This document shows, one piece after another, positions 33,544-44,310 of a DNA stretch of 64,000 nt. Source of the stretch: Notamacropus eugenii (taxonomy: Eukaryota; Chordata; Mammalia; Diprotodontia; Macropodidae); the NCBI RefSeq assembly GCF_028372415.1, contig NC_092876.1:220521528-220585527 (forward strand), read 5' to 3'. The position numbers and the translations under genes were made by a program. Every line of letters begins with the position of its first letter. The first letter of the stretch is position 1. The notes beneath the pieces are model-generated. The model had not been told where the DNA came from. It was given only the letters and a program-made list of their open reading frames with translations, and did no database searches.

Positions 33544-36466
33544 CTTTTTTTAATAAATAAAATTTTATTTTTTAAAATTTATTTATTTGTTTTCAACATT
33601 CATTTCCACAAAATTTTGAGTTCCAAATTTTCTCCCCATTTCTCCCCTCCCCCCACCTCAAAACACCGAGCATTCTAATTACCCCTATCACCAATCTGCC
33701 CTCCCTTGTAACATACCTCTCTTCCCTTATCCCCATCTTCTCTTTTGTCCTACAGGGCACGATAAATTTCTATACCCCATTGCCTGTTGTTTCCTAGTTG
33801 TATGCAAGAACAATACTCAACAGTTGTTACTAAAACTTTGAGTTCCAACTTCTCTTCATCCCTCCCTCCCCACCCATTCCCTTTGGGAAGGCAAACAATT
33901 CAATGTAGGCCATATCTGTGTAGTTTTGCAAATGACTTCCATAATAGTCGTGTTGTGTAAGACTAACTATATTTCCCTCCACCCTATCCTGCTCCCCATT
34001 TCTTCTGCTCTCTCTTTTGATCCTGTCCCTCCCCAAGAGTGTTGACTTCTAATTGCTCCCTCCTTCCACTGCCCTCCCTTCCATCATCCCCCCCACCCTG
34101 CTTATCCCCTTCTTCCCCACTTTCCTGTATTGTATGATAGGTTTTCATACCAAAATGAGTGTGCATTTTATTCCTTCCTTTAGTCAAATATGATGAGAGT
34201 AAGCTTATTTTTTCTCTCACCTCCCCTCTTTTTCCCTCCACTGAAAAGTCTTTTACTTGCCTCTTTTATGAGAGATAATTTGCCCCATTCCATTTCTCCC
34301 TTTCTCCTCCCAATATATTTCTCTCTCACCCCTTAATTTCATTTTTTTAAGATATGATCCCATCCTGTTCAACTCACCCTGTGCTCTCTGTCTCTCTCTA
34401 TATATGTGTTTGTGTGTAATCCCACCAACTACCCAGATAATGAAAAAAGTTTCAAGAGTTACAAATATTGTCTTTCCATGTGGGAATGTAAATAGTTCTA
34501 CTTTAGTAAGTCCCTTATGACTTCTCTTTGCTGTTTACCTTTTCATGCTTCTCTTTATTCTTGTGTTTGAAAGTCAAATTTTCTTTTCAGCTCTGGTCTT
34601 TTCATCAAGAATGCTTGAAAGTTCTCTATTTCATTGACAAACCATTTTTTCCCCTGAAGTATTATACTCAGTTTTGCTGGGTAGGTGATTCTTGGTTTTA
34701 GTCCTAGTTCCTTTGACTTCTGGAATATCCTATTCCATGCCCTTCAATCCCTTAATGTAGAAGCTGCTAGATCTTGTGTTATCCTGATTGTATTTCCACA
34801 ATACTTGAATTGTTTCTTTCTAGCTGCTTGCAATATTTTCTCCTTGACCTGGGAACTCTGGAATTTGGCTACAATGTTCCTAGGAATTTCTTTTTTTGGA
34901 TCTCTTTCAGGAGGTGATCGGTGGATTCTTTTAATATTTATTTTGCCCCCTGGTTCTAGAAAATCAGGGCAGTTTTCCTTGATAATTTCATGAAAGATGA
35001 TGTCTAGGCTCTTTTTTTGATCATGGCTTTCAGGTAGTCCCATAATTTTTAAATTGTCTCTCCTGGATCTATTTTCCAGGTCAGTTGTTTTTCCAATGAG
35101 ATATTTCATATTATCTTCTGCTTTTTCATTCTTTTCGTTTTGTTTTGTGATTTCCTGGTTTCTTATAAAGTCATTAGCCTCCATCTGTTCCATTCTAATT
35201 TTTAAAGAAACATTTTCTTCAGTGGGCTTTTGAACCTCCTTTTCCATTTGGCTAATTCTGCTTTTTAAAGCATTTTTCTTCTCATTGGCTTTTTAAACCT
35301 CTTTTGCCAGTTGAGTTAGCCTATTTTTCAAGGTGTTATTTTCTTCAGCATTTTTTTGGGTCTCCTTTAACAAGCTGTTGACCCACTTTTCATGATTTTC
35401 TTGCATCTCTCTCATTTCTCTTCCCAATTTTTCCTCCACCTCTGTTACTTGATTTTCAAAATCCTTTTTGAGCTCTTCCATGGCCTGAAACCATTGAATA
35501 TTTATTTTGGATGTTTGGGATACAGAAACCTTGATTTTTATGTCTTTCCCTGAGGGTAAGCATTGTTCTTCCTCATCCGAAAGGATGGGAGGAGATATCT
35601 GTTCATGAAGAAAGTCACCTTCTGTAGTCTTATTTTTTTCCCCCTTTTTTGGGCATTTTCCCAACCAGTTACTTGACTTTTGGGTCCTTTGTCAAGAATA
35701 GAGTATACTCTGGGGGTCTGTAAGATCTCAGTTCCTCCAAGGTGGTACAGTCAAGCTTGTATACTGATCTGGGAGTAGGCAGAAATTTCTGTTCCCAGAA
35801 TCTGAGTAATAGAGTTTGGTCTTCACAACCACCTCACCTCCAATTCCACCAGACCAGCACAGGGGGCTGAGATTCAGATAAGCTGCAGGGGCAGGGCCGA
35901 CATTCAGTGTGAGATAAAGATCTGTTGCTCAAATCCCTCGGGAGTATTAGGTGGGGGCAGGGCCTCTACACAGGGCTGAGATAAGAATCAGCTGCTCAGT
36001 GCCCCCAGGGGTTTTACTATCCAACAACGGATGGGGGCTGCTGTGGAAGCTACTGCCACCTCCCTGATGTGGCCACTGCCACTGCCTGAGGCCAGAGCTA
36101 TGAGAAGGCCCTTGTCCCTTCTCGGCCAGCTGAAAAAACCCTGTCACTGACCTTTGGTGCCTGTGGGTTGAGGGATCTGTGAACCACTGCTACTGCAACT
36201 GGGGATTCCCCCCCAGAGGCCTGCTTGTGTCCTCCTCCCAGAGCATGGCCAAGGGTGGGCTGGGCTCAGCTCTGTGACTGGTGCCACAGACATTTCTCGT
36301 CAGCCTTTCATGTCACCCTGGGCTGGAAATCTCCTCCACTCTGTTGTTCTGTAGCTTCTGTTTCTCTACAATTTGTTGAGAGTCTTTCTTTACAGGTATT
36401 TTATGGGCTGTGGGAGAAAAGCTAGCATATGTGCATCTTTCTACTCCGCCATCTTGACTTTGCCCC
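33544..36466 (-). mobile_element. Complete half-L1 (HAL1-like) retrotransposon, 2.92 kb
   Basis: Flanked by exact 11-bp direct repeats AAAAGGAACTC at 33533-33543 and 36467-36477. Minus-strand start 'ggggcaaagtcaagatggcg' is an L1 5' end; the 3' end is A-rich. Order: 5' UTR about 800 b with GC-rich blocks, ORF1 (35664 to 34555), purine-rich spacer, and a 3' UTR with a partial internal duplication ('tttgagttccaa' at about 33617 and 33836). No ORF2 sequence of any kind is visible. With both ends and the target duplication intact, ORF2 was missing when the copy inserted, so the L1 machinery acted in trans. It is the best preserved of three related copies here. Confidence 0.9.
34555..35664 (-). 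pseudogene. Near-intact L1 ORF1p of the half-L1
   Basis: Begins MGKCPKKGEKNKTTEGDF. Residues about 60-190 are charged heptad-like coiled coil (MEELKKDFENQVTEVEEKL; MEKEVQKPTEENVSLK). The RNA-recognition motif follows (RSRRDNLKIMGLPESHDQKK, KRIHRSPPERDPKK, QAARKKQFKY). Between 35295 and 35293 there is one in-frame TAA where a glutamine codon is expected; the frame continues beyond it. Near 34744 a frameshift ends the first frame (DLAASTLRD), and the C-terminal domain (ITYPAKL) continues in another frame to a stop at about 34555. Only two lesions in about 370 codons suggest a fairly recent insertion. It cannot make full-length protein as read. Confidence 0.85.
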
Positions 36467-36477
36467 AAAAGGAACTC

Positions 36478-37344
36478 TTAATGTCAAATTTCCTTTTAAT
36501 GTGTTTTCCCGCTTTTCTAGAGACTGAGTGAGCAAAATTTGATGGACCTCTTACATTTAAGAAACTCTCCAGTCTCCGCTGTTAAAAAGAATAATTGCTA
36601 TTTGCTAGAAGAGCAGTAGAACTTTAGCCCAGCTTGAATTTTCATAACCTATCGATAGGATAATGGATATGAATTGGAGAGTGATTGTGGCCTCTGACAT
36701 TGGCCACCTAGAGAGAAATGTCTACTATATTATTTCCGATGTTTACCAGTATAAGTAATTTCATTGAGCATAGTAGTAAAATTATATCTGATTTTTAAAC
36801 TTTTGTTTAAAACAATGTTTGTAGTTCAACATTAAACATCTTTGCTGGAAAGAGAGCTGTGGAAGTCCTGGAAACCTTATTTAGTCTCTCATTGGACTCA
36901 TCACAATTACTTTTAATGAAACGAGTTGTAACTTGCAAACATTTTCCTAACAACTTATAGGTGTCCTCAGGGAAATTAAAAGCAGACTATAAGAAACAAC
37001 TTCACAGTCCTGTGCCAGTGGATCAGAGTACACAGTACATCTTCATAATTATGCAGGATTTTGCTAGTTCCCATTTATAGCTGGAAAGATTCACAAGGCT
37101 AAATGACTGCTCAGAAAAAACTGTAACTTAAAGCCATTCTGTGGAAATCTCCCTGACGTCTGTCTGTCTCTCTTTCTTCCTCCCTCTCTCATCAGCCTCT
37201 CTTTACAAATAAGCTTTTTCTGCTGTAGTATGTATTGCTTCTAAGGGGTAAAAAGCAGCAAGGATGCCAGGGTAGGAATGAACTAGTCAGTGAGGGACAA
37301 AATTTATAGCTACTTTAATTTCACTATCAGAATTATTACAAGAG
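36478..37344. other. Intergenic, nothing recognised
   Basis: AT-rich, repeat-poor and gene-free by eye. A conserved non-coding element cannot be excluded. Confidence 0.45.
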
Positions 37345-37545
37345 CTGGGAGGAGAATTTAAAGGTCATGTAGTCCAAACCCTCGTTTTACTGATGAAGAA
37401 ACCAAGGTCTTTTACCCCAGAAAAGAGGAAGTGACTCATGCAAAGTTTCACAAAGGTAATAGGCATCAGAGCCAGAATTTGAACTCTGGGTCTTCTAACT
37501 CAAAGTTTAGTATTCTTTCACTATGCCATAATACCATGTTTTATC
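37345..37545 (-). repeat. MIR-type SINE, reverse orientation
   Basis: 'tcatgtagtccaaaccctcgttttactgatgaagaaaccaagg', 'gagccagaatttgaactctgggtcttctaactc'. Confidence 0.75.
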
Positions 37546-37624
37546 TACTCTTCTTCCACAGTATCATCTGCAGATGTGGGATGATGATACTCAGAAGTAC
37601 TTCACCCTTAACACATTATAGAAA

Positions 37625-37700
37625 TAATAATAGCTAACAAAATTTATGTAGCACTTATTATGTGCCAAGAGCTTTACAGTTATTATCTGAAAGTTTGATG
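37625..37700 (-). repeat. SINE fragment
   Basis: 'aataatagctaacaaaatttatgtagcacttattatgtgccaagagctttacagttattatctg' is the 3' end of the SINE family seen complete at 39175-39420. Confidence 0.7.
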
Positions 37701-38611
37701 ATCATAAATCTTATTAATAACCATCATTGTGTTGGGTTTTTTTTTGTTTTTAGTTATATGGGGTGACATACTAGAAATAAAATGTAACAGTACAATGTAT
37801 TTACTAATATATTTACTAGTTTATTTATACATTCCTATTTAACTAAAACTAAAGAGGGCCTTGCAGGATGCCTGAAATTGCTTTCCCAAACTGTACTTAA
37901 GCCAAGAACAGTAGCTGACACATCTGTTCTAGTGAAAAGTCTTAACAGTCAATTTAGCATTGTCTCTGGAAAGAAAAAGCATAACTATACCTCCAGTAAC
38001 CTGGTTGTATGATTTTCCTAATTATTTTAATTCAATTCAGCTAACATTCACAGAGCTACAGACATTAAATAAGACCTGGTTCATGACTTTGGGGAACTGG
38101 TTAGGGAGAATAATTCACATTTACATAGTAAGTACGTTAAGGTTTACAATGCCCTTCCCACTCTTCATCCTTGTACTCTAAGCAGTAAGGCTGCAGGCAT
38201 TTATTGAACTGTATAAGGTTTCACGGAACAGAGAATTGTCATGTTCCTAACTATTGAGTTTCTGATCTTTTTAGCTCAAAATTAAAAAAAAAAAATAAAG
38301 ACCCTTTCTGATAAATACCCATACCATTTCCAGCTCCACTTTTCTTCTGTCTTCCAAACAATAAGTAGGCTAGCCCTTTGTGTGGTTTATGATATCTGAA
38401 AAAATAAAAGGGAGGGACATCCTGTGACAGTAGATAGTGAGACAGTGAGCATTTATTTAATGTTATTTCCTTTTTTATGGTTCAGCATTTATTACTGAAA
38501 GATTTGGGGGGATTTTGCTAGAGTTAAAGATTCCTCCTGAGCATGTTAGTGTTAGAAATAGAAGGGAAGTTCCTGATGATGCTTAGTCAGTGTTATCACT
38601 TCCTTCTTTAT
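37701..38611. other. Intergenic, nothing firm
   Basis: Contains T/A runs (37736-37744, 38283-38294). No gene seen. Confidence 0.45.
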
Positions 38612-38623
38612 TAGCCATTGTTT

Positions 38624-39149
38624 TTTCCCGAAATTTATTAATTTGTTTTCAGTTTTCAACAGTCCTTCCATAAATTCTAAATTTTCTCCCCCTCCCTCCC
38701 CAAGGCAGCATGCAATCTTATATGGGCTCCACACATACATTCCTATTAAACACATTTTTGTATTAGTCATGTTGCATAGAAGAATTAAAATGAATGGGAG
38801 AAACCAGGAGAAAAACAAAACATAACAAAGGAGAAAATAATCACTTCATTCTGTGTTCCAACTCCATAGTTCTTTCTCTGAATGTGGATGGCGTTTTGCA
38901 TCATGAGTCCTTTGGAAATGTTTTTGGTCCTTGCTGTGAAGGGCTAAGTCTATCAGAAACAGTCCTCGCACCCTGTGGCTCTTACTGCGTGAAATGTTCT
39001 CCTGGTTCTGCTCACTTCACTCAGCAGCAGTTCATACAAGTCCTTCCAGGCCTCTCTGAAGTCCACCTGTTCATCTTTTCTCATAGTTTTCCATTACATT
39101 CATATACCACAACTTGTTCAGCCATTCCCCAATTGATGGGCATTCCCAG
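38624..39149 (-). mobile_element. 5'-truncated L1 3' end with 12-bp TSD
   Basis: Flanked by TAGCCATTGTTT at 38612-38623 and 39150-39161. Contains the L1 3' UTR ('ttttcaacagtccttccataaattc', 'ctattaaacacatttttg') and the extreme ORF2 end ('acaacttgttcagccattccccaattgatgggca'). A normal short L1 insertion of 526 bp, useful as a comparison for the half-L1s. Confidence 0.9.
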
Positions 39150-39174
39150 TAGCCATTGTTTATTATAAGCTCTC

Positions 39175-39420
39175 AGTGATAATGATAATAACTAACATTT
39201 ATATAGTACCTACTATGTGCTGGGCTAAGTGCTTTACAATTTTTATTTCATTTGATCTTCACAGTCACTCTGGGAGTTAGGTACTAATTATTATCTCCAC
39301 TTTACAGATGAAGACTTGTGCAGGGTCACACAGCTAATAAGTGTCTGAGACCAGATTTGAACTCAAGACTTACTCCAGGCCCAGTGTTTTATACACTGCT
39401 TCTCCTAGCTACCTAGCATA
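39175..39420 (-). repeat. Full-length tRNA-derived SINE, reverse
   Basis: 'aataactaacatttatatagtacctactatgtgctgggctaagtgctttac', 'ccactttacagatgaag', 'gtgcagggtcacacagctaataagtgtctgagacc', head 'tacactgcttctcctagctacc'. Confidence 0.88.
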
Positions 39421-39754
39421 TAGTCCTTTCTGTTGTTATTTCTTTTTATCTCTATCTGCCACCTTCCCAGTTAGACCATAAGCTCCTAGCAAGCAGAGAC
39501 CAAGCTCCATACCTCTTTGTATATCAGCAGTTAAGAAAGCACACTGGTTACAGCAGGTGCTCAGTAAATATCTGAATATTGTGACTGTAACCCAGTGGAA
39601 GAAATTGTAGGGGAAAAGGAAAGCACTGAATGTCCATGGCTCCACTTATTTCTGTAGATTCCAGATTAAAGAAAATTAGGGGTCCAACCAGAGTCATCCT
39701 CACTCTATGACTAAAACAAAGAATTCAGTGGAGTAGTGCAAGTGTGGTGATCCA

Positions 39755-39905
39755 GGTCAGAGGGTCATAGAGGTGAAAGAGAGCATTTGCTCCAAACCCT
39801 TCATTTTACAGATACAGAAACTGAAACCCAGAGATAATATGACTTGTCCAGTGTTGTACAAGCTTTAAGTGTTTGAGTCAGGATTCTAACACAAACCTTC
39901 TCACG
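39755..39905 (-). repeat. MIR-type SINE, reverse orientation
   Basis: 'cttcattttacagatacagaaactgaaacccagagataatatgacttgtcc' and flanks. The surrounding 39421-40239 is otherwise unassigned. Confidence 0.75.
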
Positions 39906-40239
39906 CCATATCAAGAACTCTTCATACTATTGTTATAAAATCTCAGCTTGTGATCCATGTTTTGCCCATGGATCTTGGGCTAATTTCCCACAAATAATCC
40001 TAGATCAGACTCTCTAATCCCTGGTTGACCACAGACCTGGATCAGCGTCTTATAAATACCTATCACTAATTAGTTTCTGTGCCCATAAGTTGTCTGCTTG
40101 AAATGAAATTCTAAATCCACTACAGAAGCCATAAATCTGCAGTGTCCAAGAGTGGAAAGACAAGACTGGAATGCACACGTGGCATTTGGCCCATTCGTTG
40201 TCAGGACTTTGTGGGAAGAAGCAGCAGTATGATATTGAG
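39906..40239. other. Intergenic, nothing recognised
   Basis: No gene or repeat signal. Confidence 0.4.
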
Positions 40240-40404
40240 CAGTAGTGTTCAACTCAAATAGAAATAGAGGCCACTAGTATATACATGTGGGCCACGTATT
40301 GACAGAGCTTTCATTTATTGCATTTTATTTTATTTATTAGATGTTTCCTAATTACATTTTAATTTGGTTTCAGCCATACCCAGGAGTGTTGTGGGCTGTG
40401 GGCC
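40240..40404 (-). repeat. hAT-type MITE, second copy of the 10361 family
   Basis: Starts CAGTAGTGTTCAACTC, the counterpart of the right end of the 10361 element, and contains 'tagatgtttcctaattacattttaatttgg', the reverse complement of that element's interior. The other terminus is missing, so it is truncated; no 8-bp duplication is visible. Confidence 0.65.
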
Positions 40405-40575
40405 AAAGCACTAGACAGAGTCAGCGCAGCTGGATTTCACACACTTGGCTTTGCCACTTTCTACTTCCAGACTTTAGGGCAGTCACTTTACCTGTTGGGA
40501 TCGCAGTTTCCTCATTCATAAAAGGGGAGAGTGAACTAGATGATCTTGAAAGTGATTTTCAGATTTAAATCTATG
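40405..40575 (+). repeat. MIR-type SINE
   Basis: 'gcactagacagagtcagcgcagctgg', 'gggcagtcactttacctgttgggatcgcagtttcctcattcataaaagggg', 'actagatgatcttgaaag'. Confidence 0.8.
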
Positions 40576-41197
40576 CTCACATTTCTAAGCAAATCTTTCA
40601 GGACCCTTCCTGTACCCTCTTCTCCTTCTTCCTAATCTCCCCCCAGTGTCTTCTTTCACCCTCTTCTGGTGTTCCCTTTCAGTTGGGAAAAGACAAGACA
40701 ATTTCAAATATGAAACTAAAACAAATCAAAAGGAAATGAAAATAAGTTTTTGATATTCCTGTGATTATTATGGGGAATGCTGCATTTCCACATCTGTGAA
40801 ACAATAATGCACCCTGTTTTTCTGTTTGGAAATTCCATGTTAGATTTTTTTTTTGTCATTTTTCGACATAGCCACTGGTCTTATTAACTGATCGTTTCTA
40901 TAGCAACCCTAATTATTGTATTTCAGTACTTTTACATTGTTAGTTTGACATGAACAAAAAGGATAGCGTATATCCAATATTATATGTTGTCCATGTGTAA
41001 GACCCCACCTTGGGGGGAAAACTTTTGAATGACCTAATGCCACTTTTTTTCCTATGGTATATTCTTAAATTTATTCAGAATATAATAGATGTTTACTATC
41101 TTATAGGAAATGGCACTTATTCTTTAGGTCTTTTCTACTTAAACCTCCATGTAAAAATCAGACACTTGAAATTCATTGTATTCTAAATAGACAATTT
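40576..41197. other. Intergenic, nothing recognised
   Basis: AT-rich with no repeat or gene called. Confidence 0.4.
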
Positions 41198-41400
41198 TGA
41201 CCAGAATGGTGTAGTAGAAAGACTACTGTCACTCTGGGAATTAGGAGATCTGGGTTCCCAACTCTGCCACTGATTAGATGGGTGAATTTCAACAAGTTAC
41301 TTCACTTCTCTGAACTGAGTCCTCTTCTGTTGAAAAAAAAAAAATCCTCCTAGTACTAGATTATCTTTAATGCCCCTTCCTGTAATAAAATTCTAAGGAT
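41198..41400 (+). repeat. MIR-type SINE
   Basis: 'tggtgtagtagaaagactactgtcactctgggaattaggagatctggg', 'ttacttcacttctctgaactgagtcctc', then A12 and a tail. Confidence 0.82.
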
Positions 41401-41444
41401 ATTTAAAGTGCCAGTGGTGGCTATCCATAGTAGGACCTGACATA

Positions 41445-41625
41445 CTAACAATATTAGCTAGCACTTATATAACATTTTAAAGTTAGCAAAGATCCTTACA
41501 AAAATTATCTCATCTTCATAACAATCCTGTGAGGTAGGTGCTATTATTATTCTGATTTAACAGATGAAAAAGTGGAGGCAGAGGTTTAGTGACCTGTTCA
41601 GAGTCACAGAGCTGGTTAGTGTCTG
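41445..41625 (-). repeat. tRNA-derived SINE, reverse
   Basis: 'aatattagctagcacttatataacatttta', 'cataacaatcctgtgaggtaggtgctattattattctgatttaacagatg', 'cagagtcacagagctggttagtgtctg'. The head is missing. Confidence 0.8.
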
Positions 41626-41719
41626 ATAGGAAATTCTCTGATAGTTGTGTCTCTGTTAGATTAGAAATGTACTTTTAATGGCTTGTGGAATTTAACCCAA
41701 ATTTGCCTCCTTCTTCAGA

Positions 41720-41860
41720 TCTAGTGATAGAGCAGTGGCTTGGTGATCCAGAGAATTAGAATCTAATTGGTCTCTCAAATGGTTTGTGTGAGATTGGGCA
41801 GTGAAATTTTGCCTTTCTGGGCCCCAGTTTTTCATATGAAACACAAAGGGTGTTGGACTT
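41720..41860 (+). repeat. MIR-type SINE
   Basis: 'agcagtggcttggtgatccagagaattag', 'gtgagattgggcagtg', 'ctttctgggccccagtttttcatatg'. A hAT element follows directly. Confidence 0.7.
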
Positions 41861-42036
41861 AAGGGGTGAGGAATCCTCGACCTCAAGGCCACATGTGGCC
41901 CTCTAGGTCCTCAAGTGTAGCCCTTTGACTGAATCCCCTTAAAAAGATTTGTTCTGTAAAACTTGGACCCAGTCAAAAGGCCACCCCCAAAGACCTAGAA
42001 GACCACATCTGGCCTTGAAGCTGAAGGTTACCCCCA
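41861..42036 (+). repeat. hAT-type MITE, copy of the 24923 family
   Basis: 'ggggtgaggaatcctcgacctcaaggccacatgtggccctctaggtcctcaagtg', 'ccctttgactgaatcccctt', 'ttgttctgtaaaacttggac' match 24923-25125 in the same orientation. The right terminus ('aggttaccccc') is degraded and no target duplication is evident. Confidence 0.75.
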
Positions 42037-42221
42037 TCTTTGCAGGCCCTGGAGAAGGGAGCAAAGGGGAAGTTTTCCACTAATTCTAAGCAGCTTCTTG
42101 CTTGTCTTTCATAATATGACTTGATTGCACTGATGAAAATGCCAGCATCATGCTAGAGGAAATGGCAGAAAATTCCACTTTGTATTTAAAGTTAAAGATC
42201 TTTACTTTTCACTTTTGGGGG

Positions 42222-42420
42222 AGGCAAAATAGCACAATCAGTGAAAGGCACCCACGATTTGGACTTGGAGGACCCCAGTTCAAACGCTGTCTCTGACAAG
42301 GATGCGACTTTGGGCAAGTCACTCACTCCTTTCGCTGGGCCTTATCTTTTTCCTGTTCCATAAATGCAGGGATTGGACAGTATAAACTGAGGTCCCTTCC
42401 TGCTCTAAATCTGTAATCTC
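42222..42420 (+). repeat. tRNA-derived SINE
   Basis: 'gaggcaaaatagcacaatcagtgaaaggc', 'gacttggaggaccccagttcaaacg', 'cgactttgggcaagtcactc', 'gggattggacagtataaactgaggtcccttcctgctctaaat'. Confidence 0.8.
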
Positions 42421-42721
42421 ATCCCAGTGTTTTTGTGGCACAAACCATAGCATCCTGCTATTTACAGCCGTAAAGTAGCTTAGAGACGTCTACTGCAAAT
42501 CTCCACCCACCCACCCACCCTGTCTTAGAGTTGAGGAAAGACAGGCCCATGTGTCTTTGCTCCAGTCTCAGCCATAGGGGTGGTCTGTGTACTTATAAAA
42601 GACCTGGAGACTGAAAGGATACCTGAAAAGAATGAGCACCTGCACCACTGAAATGTGTGCATCCAAAATAAAACTACAAACGAAGGAGTACCATCACTCT
42701 GGGCCAGGAGAGCTTTGTGTA
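42421..42721. other. Unassigned DNA upstream of the GA tract
   Basis: Contains a short (CCCA)n patch at about 42503-42520. No gene. Confidence 0.4.
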
Positions 42722-42753
42722 GACAAGAGAGACAGAGAGACAGACACACAGAC

Positions 42754-42788
<35 letters not shown>

Positions 42789-42982
42789 GGGAGAGAGACA
42801 CAGAGAGAGGGAGAGAGAGAGGGAGAGAGAGACAGAGAGAGAGAGAGAGGGAGAGAGAGACACAGAGAGAGGGAGGGAGAGGAGAGAGAGAGACAGAGAG
42901 AAAGGGAAGAAACAGAGAAAGAGACAGAGAGATAGAGGAAGAGAGAGAGACACACACACAGAGAGAGAGTGTGTGTGTGTCC
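42722..42982. repeat. (GA)n-rich polypurine tract, ~260 bp
   Basis: Plus strand is GAGA with scattered C (gagacaga, gagagaca) and blocks of gagggaga, ending in a (TG)5 run and two 'ccgtgt' units at about 42968-42992. It lies about 220 bases upstream of the TANK CpG island. Long homopurine tracts with mirror symmetry can form triplex DNA and slip. Overlapping long open frames on both strands here are artefacts of the repeat. Confidence 0.95.
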
Positions 42983-43142
42983 GTGTCCGTGTCCCGGGCC
43001 GCCTGGCCCAGATTGTTGCCAGACCTGTTCTGGTGTGGCTGAAGAGGACTGAGTAATAGGACGCTGGGCCTGGTTTCCCCTGCTGACAGGGCCACACCTG
43101 GACCACCTGGTGCTCAGAACACAGAGCTGTCAGTCTCTGACA

Positions 43143-43156
43143 CCCCCCCCCCCCCC
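43143..43156. repeat. C14 homopolymer
   Basis: Run of 14 C (G14 on the minus strand), able in principle to form a G-quadruplex. It is at the outer edge of the CpG island. Confidence 0.9.
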
Positions 43157-43199
43157 ATAACTCCCCCACGTCCCCTCCCGCCACCCTCCCCTTCCACTT

Positions 43200-44310
43200 C
43201 GCAGGGTTTCGTTTTACAGCCGGGCTAGGGGAGGAGGAAGCTCGCGGGTGACCGGGGACGGTGTTTTCCTGGCGCTTCCCCCTCGCTTCCCCTGTAGGAG
43301 CGGGGAAAGCGGGCAGCCCCCGCCGCGCCCTCCCCCGGGGCTGCCGGGCCCGCGCCAGCTGCGCTCGAGCCAGAGCCCGCCCCTCCCGGCGCGGCTGGAG
43401 CTTGGGGAAGCGGCCGGGCCACCCAGAAGGCCGCCGCCTTCGAGGAAGGGAAGCGGCCCGGCCGAAGGCACTGGGAGGGTTGCGGCCGTCTCCTAGCCGG
43501 CGTCGGTGCTGGGGCCGGGGTCCGACGTTTGCTGGTTCCCTGTAAAAATGAAAGGCTCCGAGGACGCTTTTCTGTGGGGAAGAGGGAGAAGCTGCAAACC
43601 GCGACCGTGTGAATGTGAACATCGAGGAGCTCTGGGTGATGTGAGGGGAGGCAGGCCGCGGCCTGGGACTCAGCCCTCGCAGAGCGCCCCGCCACCCGCG
43701 AGGCGAAGCAGACGCGGGTGCAAGCTCTCCCGCCGGGCCATGGGAAAGGCCGATGGAGCCTCGGGATCGTGGCCGAGCTGGCCCAAGGGCAGCGCAAACG
43801 CGCTTCTTCCGCTGTGAAGTTACTGTTACACTTAGCACGTGTGAAACAAAAGAGTGCAAGGGCGGGTGGCGTGCAAGTTCAGGGGGTTCATGCTGTTAGC
43901 GGCGGCCTCCCCTTTGTGTGCTCGGGGCCGTGGACGTCACACTCCGCTCTTTTCTCTGGGGTGAGATAAGAATTACATACGCACTTTGTTGGGTCGCGCT
44001 GCCCCGAGGCTCCCATGGGGGTGGGAGGCGTCCGTGAGGAAGTCGTTGAGGGGCTCTCGTGGGGCACGTGCGAAGCTCCCCACGGTGTCCCCGCGGATGG
44101 TGGCAGGTGTTTGTGCGCTCTGCACTTGAAGCGCGTGGGAACTTCTCGTGAGGACTCCCTGCCTCTCTTGTCTGACACGTCTCGGTCAGCGTCCTCACCT
44201 CCGCAGTAAGGGAGCGGCGGGGCCGCGCGGTGGGCAGGGCTCTAGCGAAGCCGCCAGGCCTGCCCCAGCACCCCAGGAGTTCCCACGGGTGTGGACAGCC
44301 CTGCGAAGTG
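43200..44310 (+). promoter_or_regulatory. CpG island, likely TANK promoter and exon 1
   Basis: CpG-dense, repeat-free DNA of about 1.1 kb placed 1.3-2.4 kb upstream of the first TANK coding exon, on the correct side. Sites visible: two E-boxes CACGTG (43836-43841, 44065-44070), a half-CRE GGACGTCA (about 43933), and ETS-like CTTCCG at 43806. No TATA box is obvious. The 5' UTR exon should lie here. Candidate donors are TGGG|GTGAGA at 43961 and CGCA|GTAAGG at 44206. The exact start site cannot be read from sequence alone. The several GC-rich open frames across it are not genes. Confidence 0.8.

Noticed and set aside
42525-43859. 444-codon reverse-strand open frame across the GA tract and CpG island
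   Set aside because: Serine/leucine-rich part is the translated CT repeat; the rest is GC-biased DNA without stops. Equally long frames exist on the other strand and no domain is visible.
44137-44146. NF-kappa-B-like site GGGAACTTCT in the TANK island
   Set aside because: One mismatch from the loose consensus in a 1-kb GC-rich region is expected by chance, and TANK's link to NF-kappa-B tempts over-reading.
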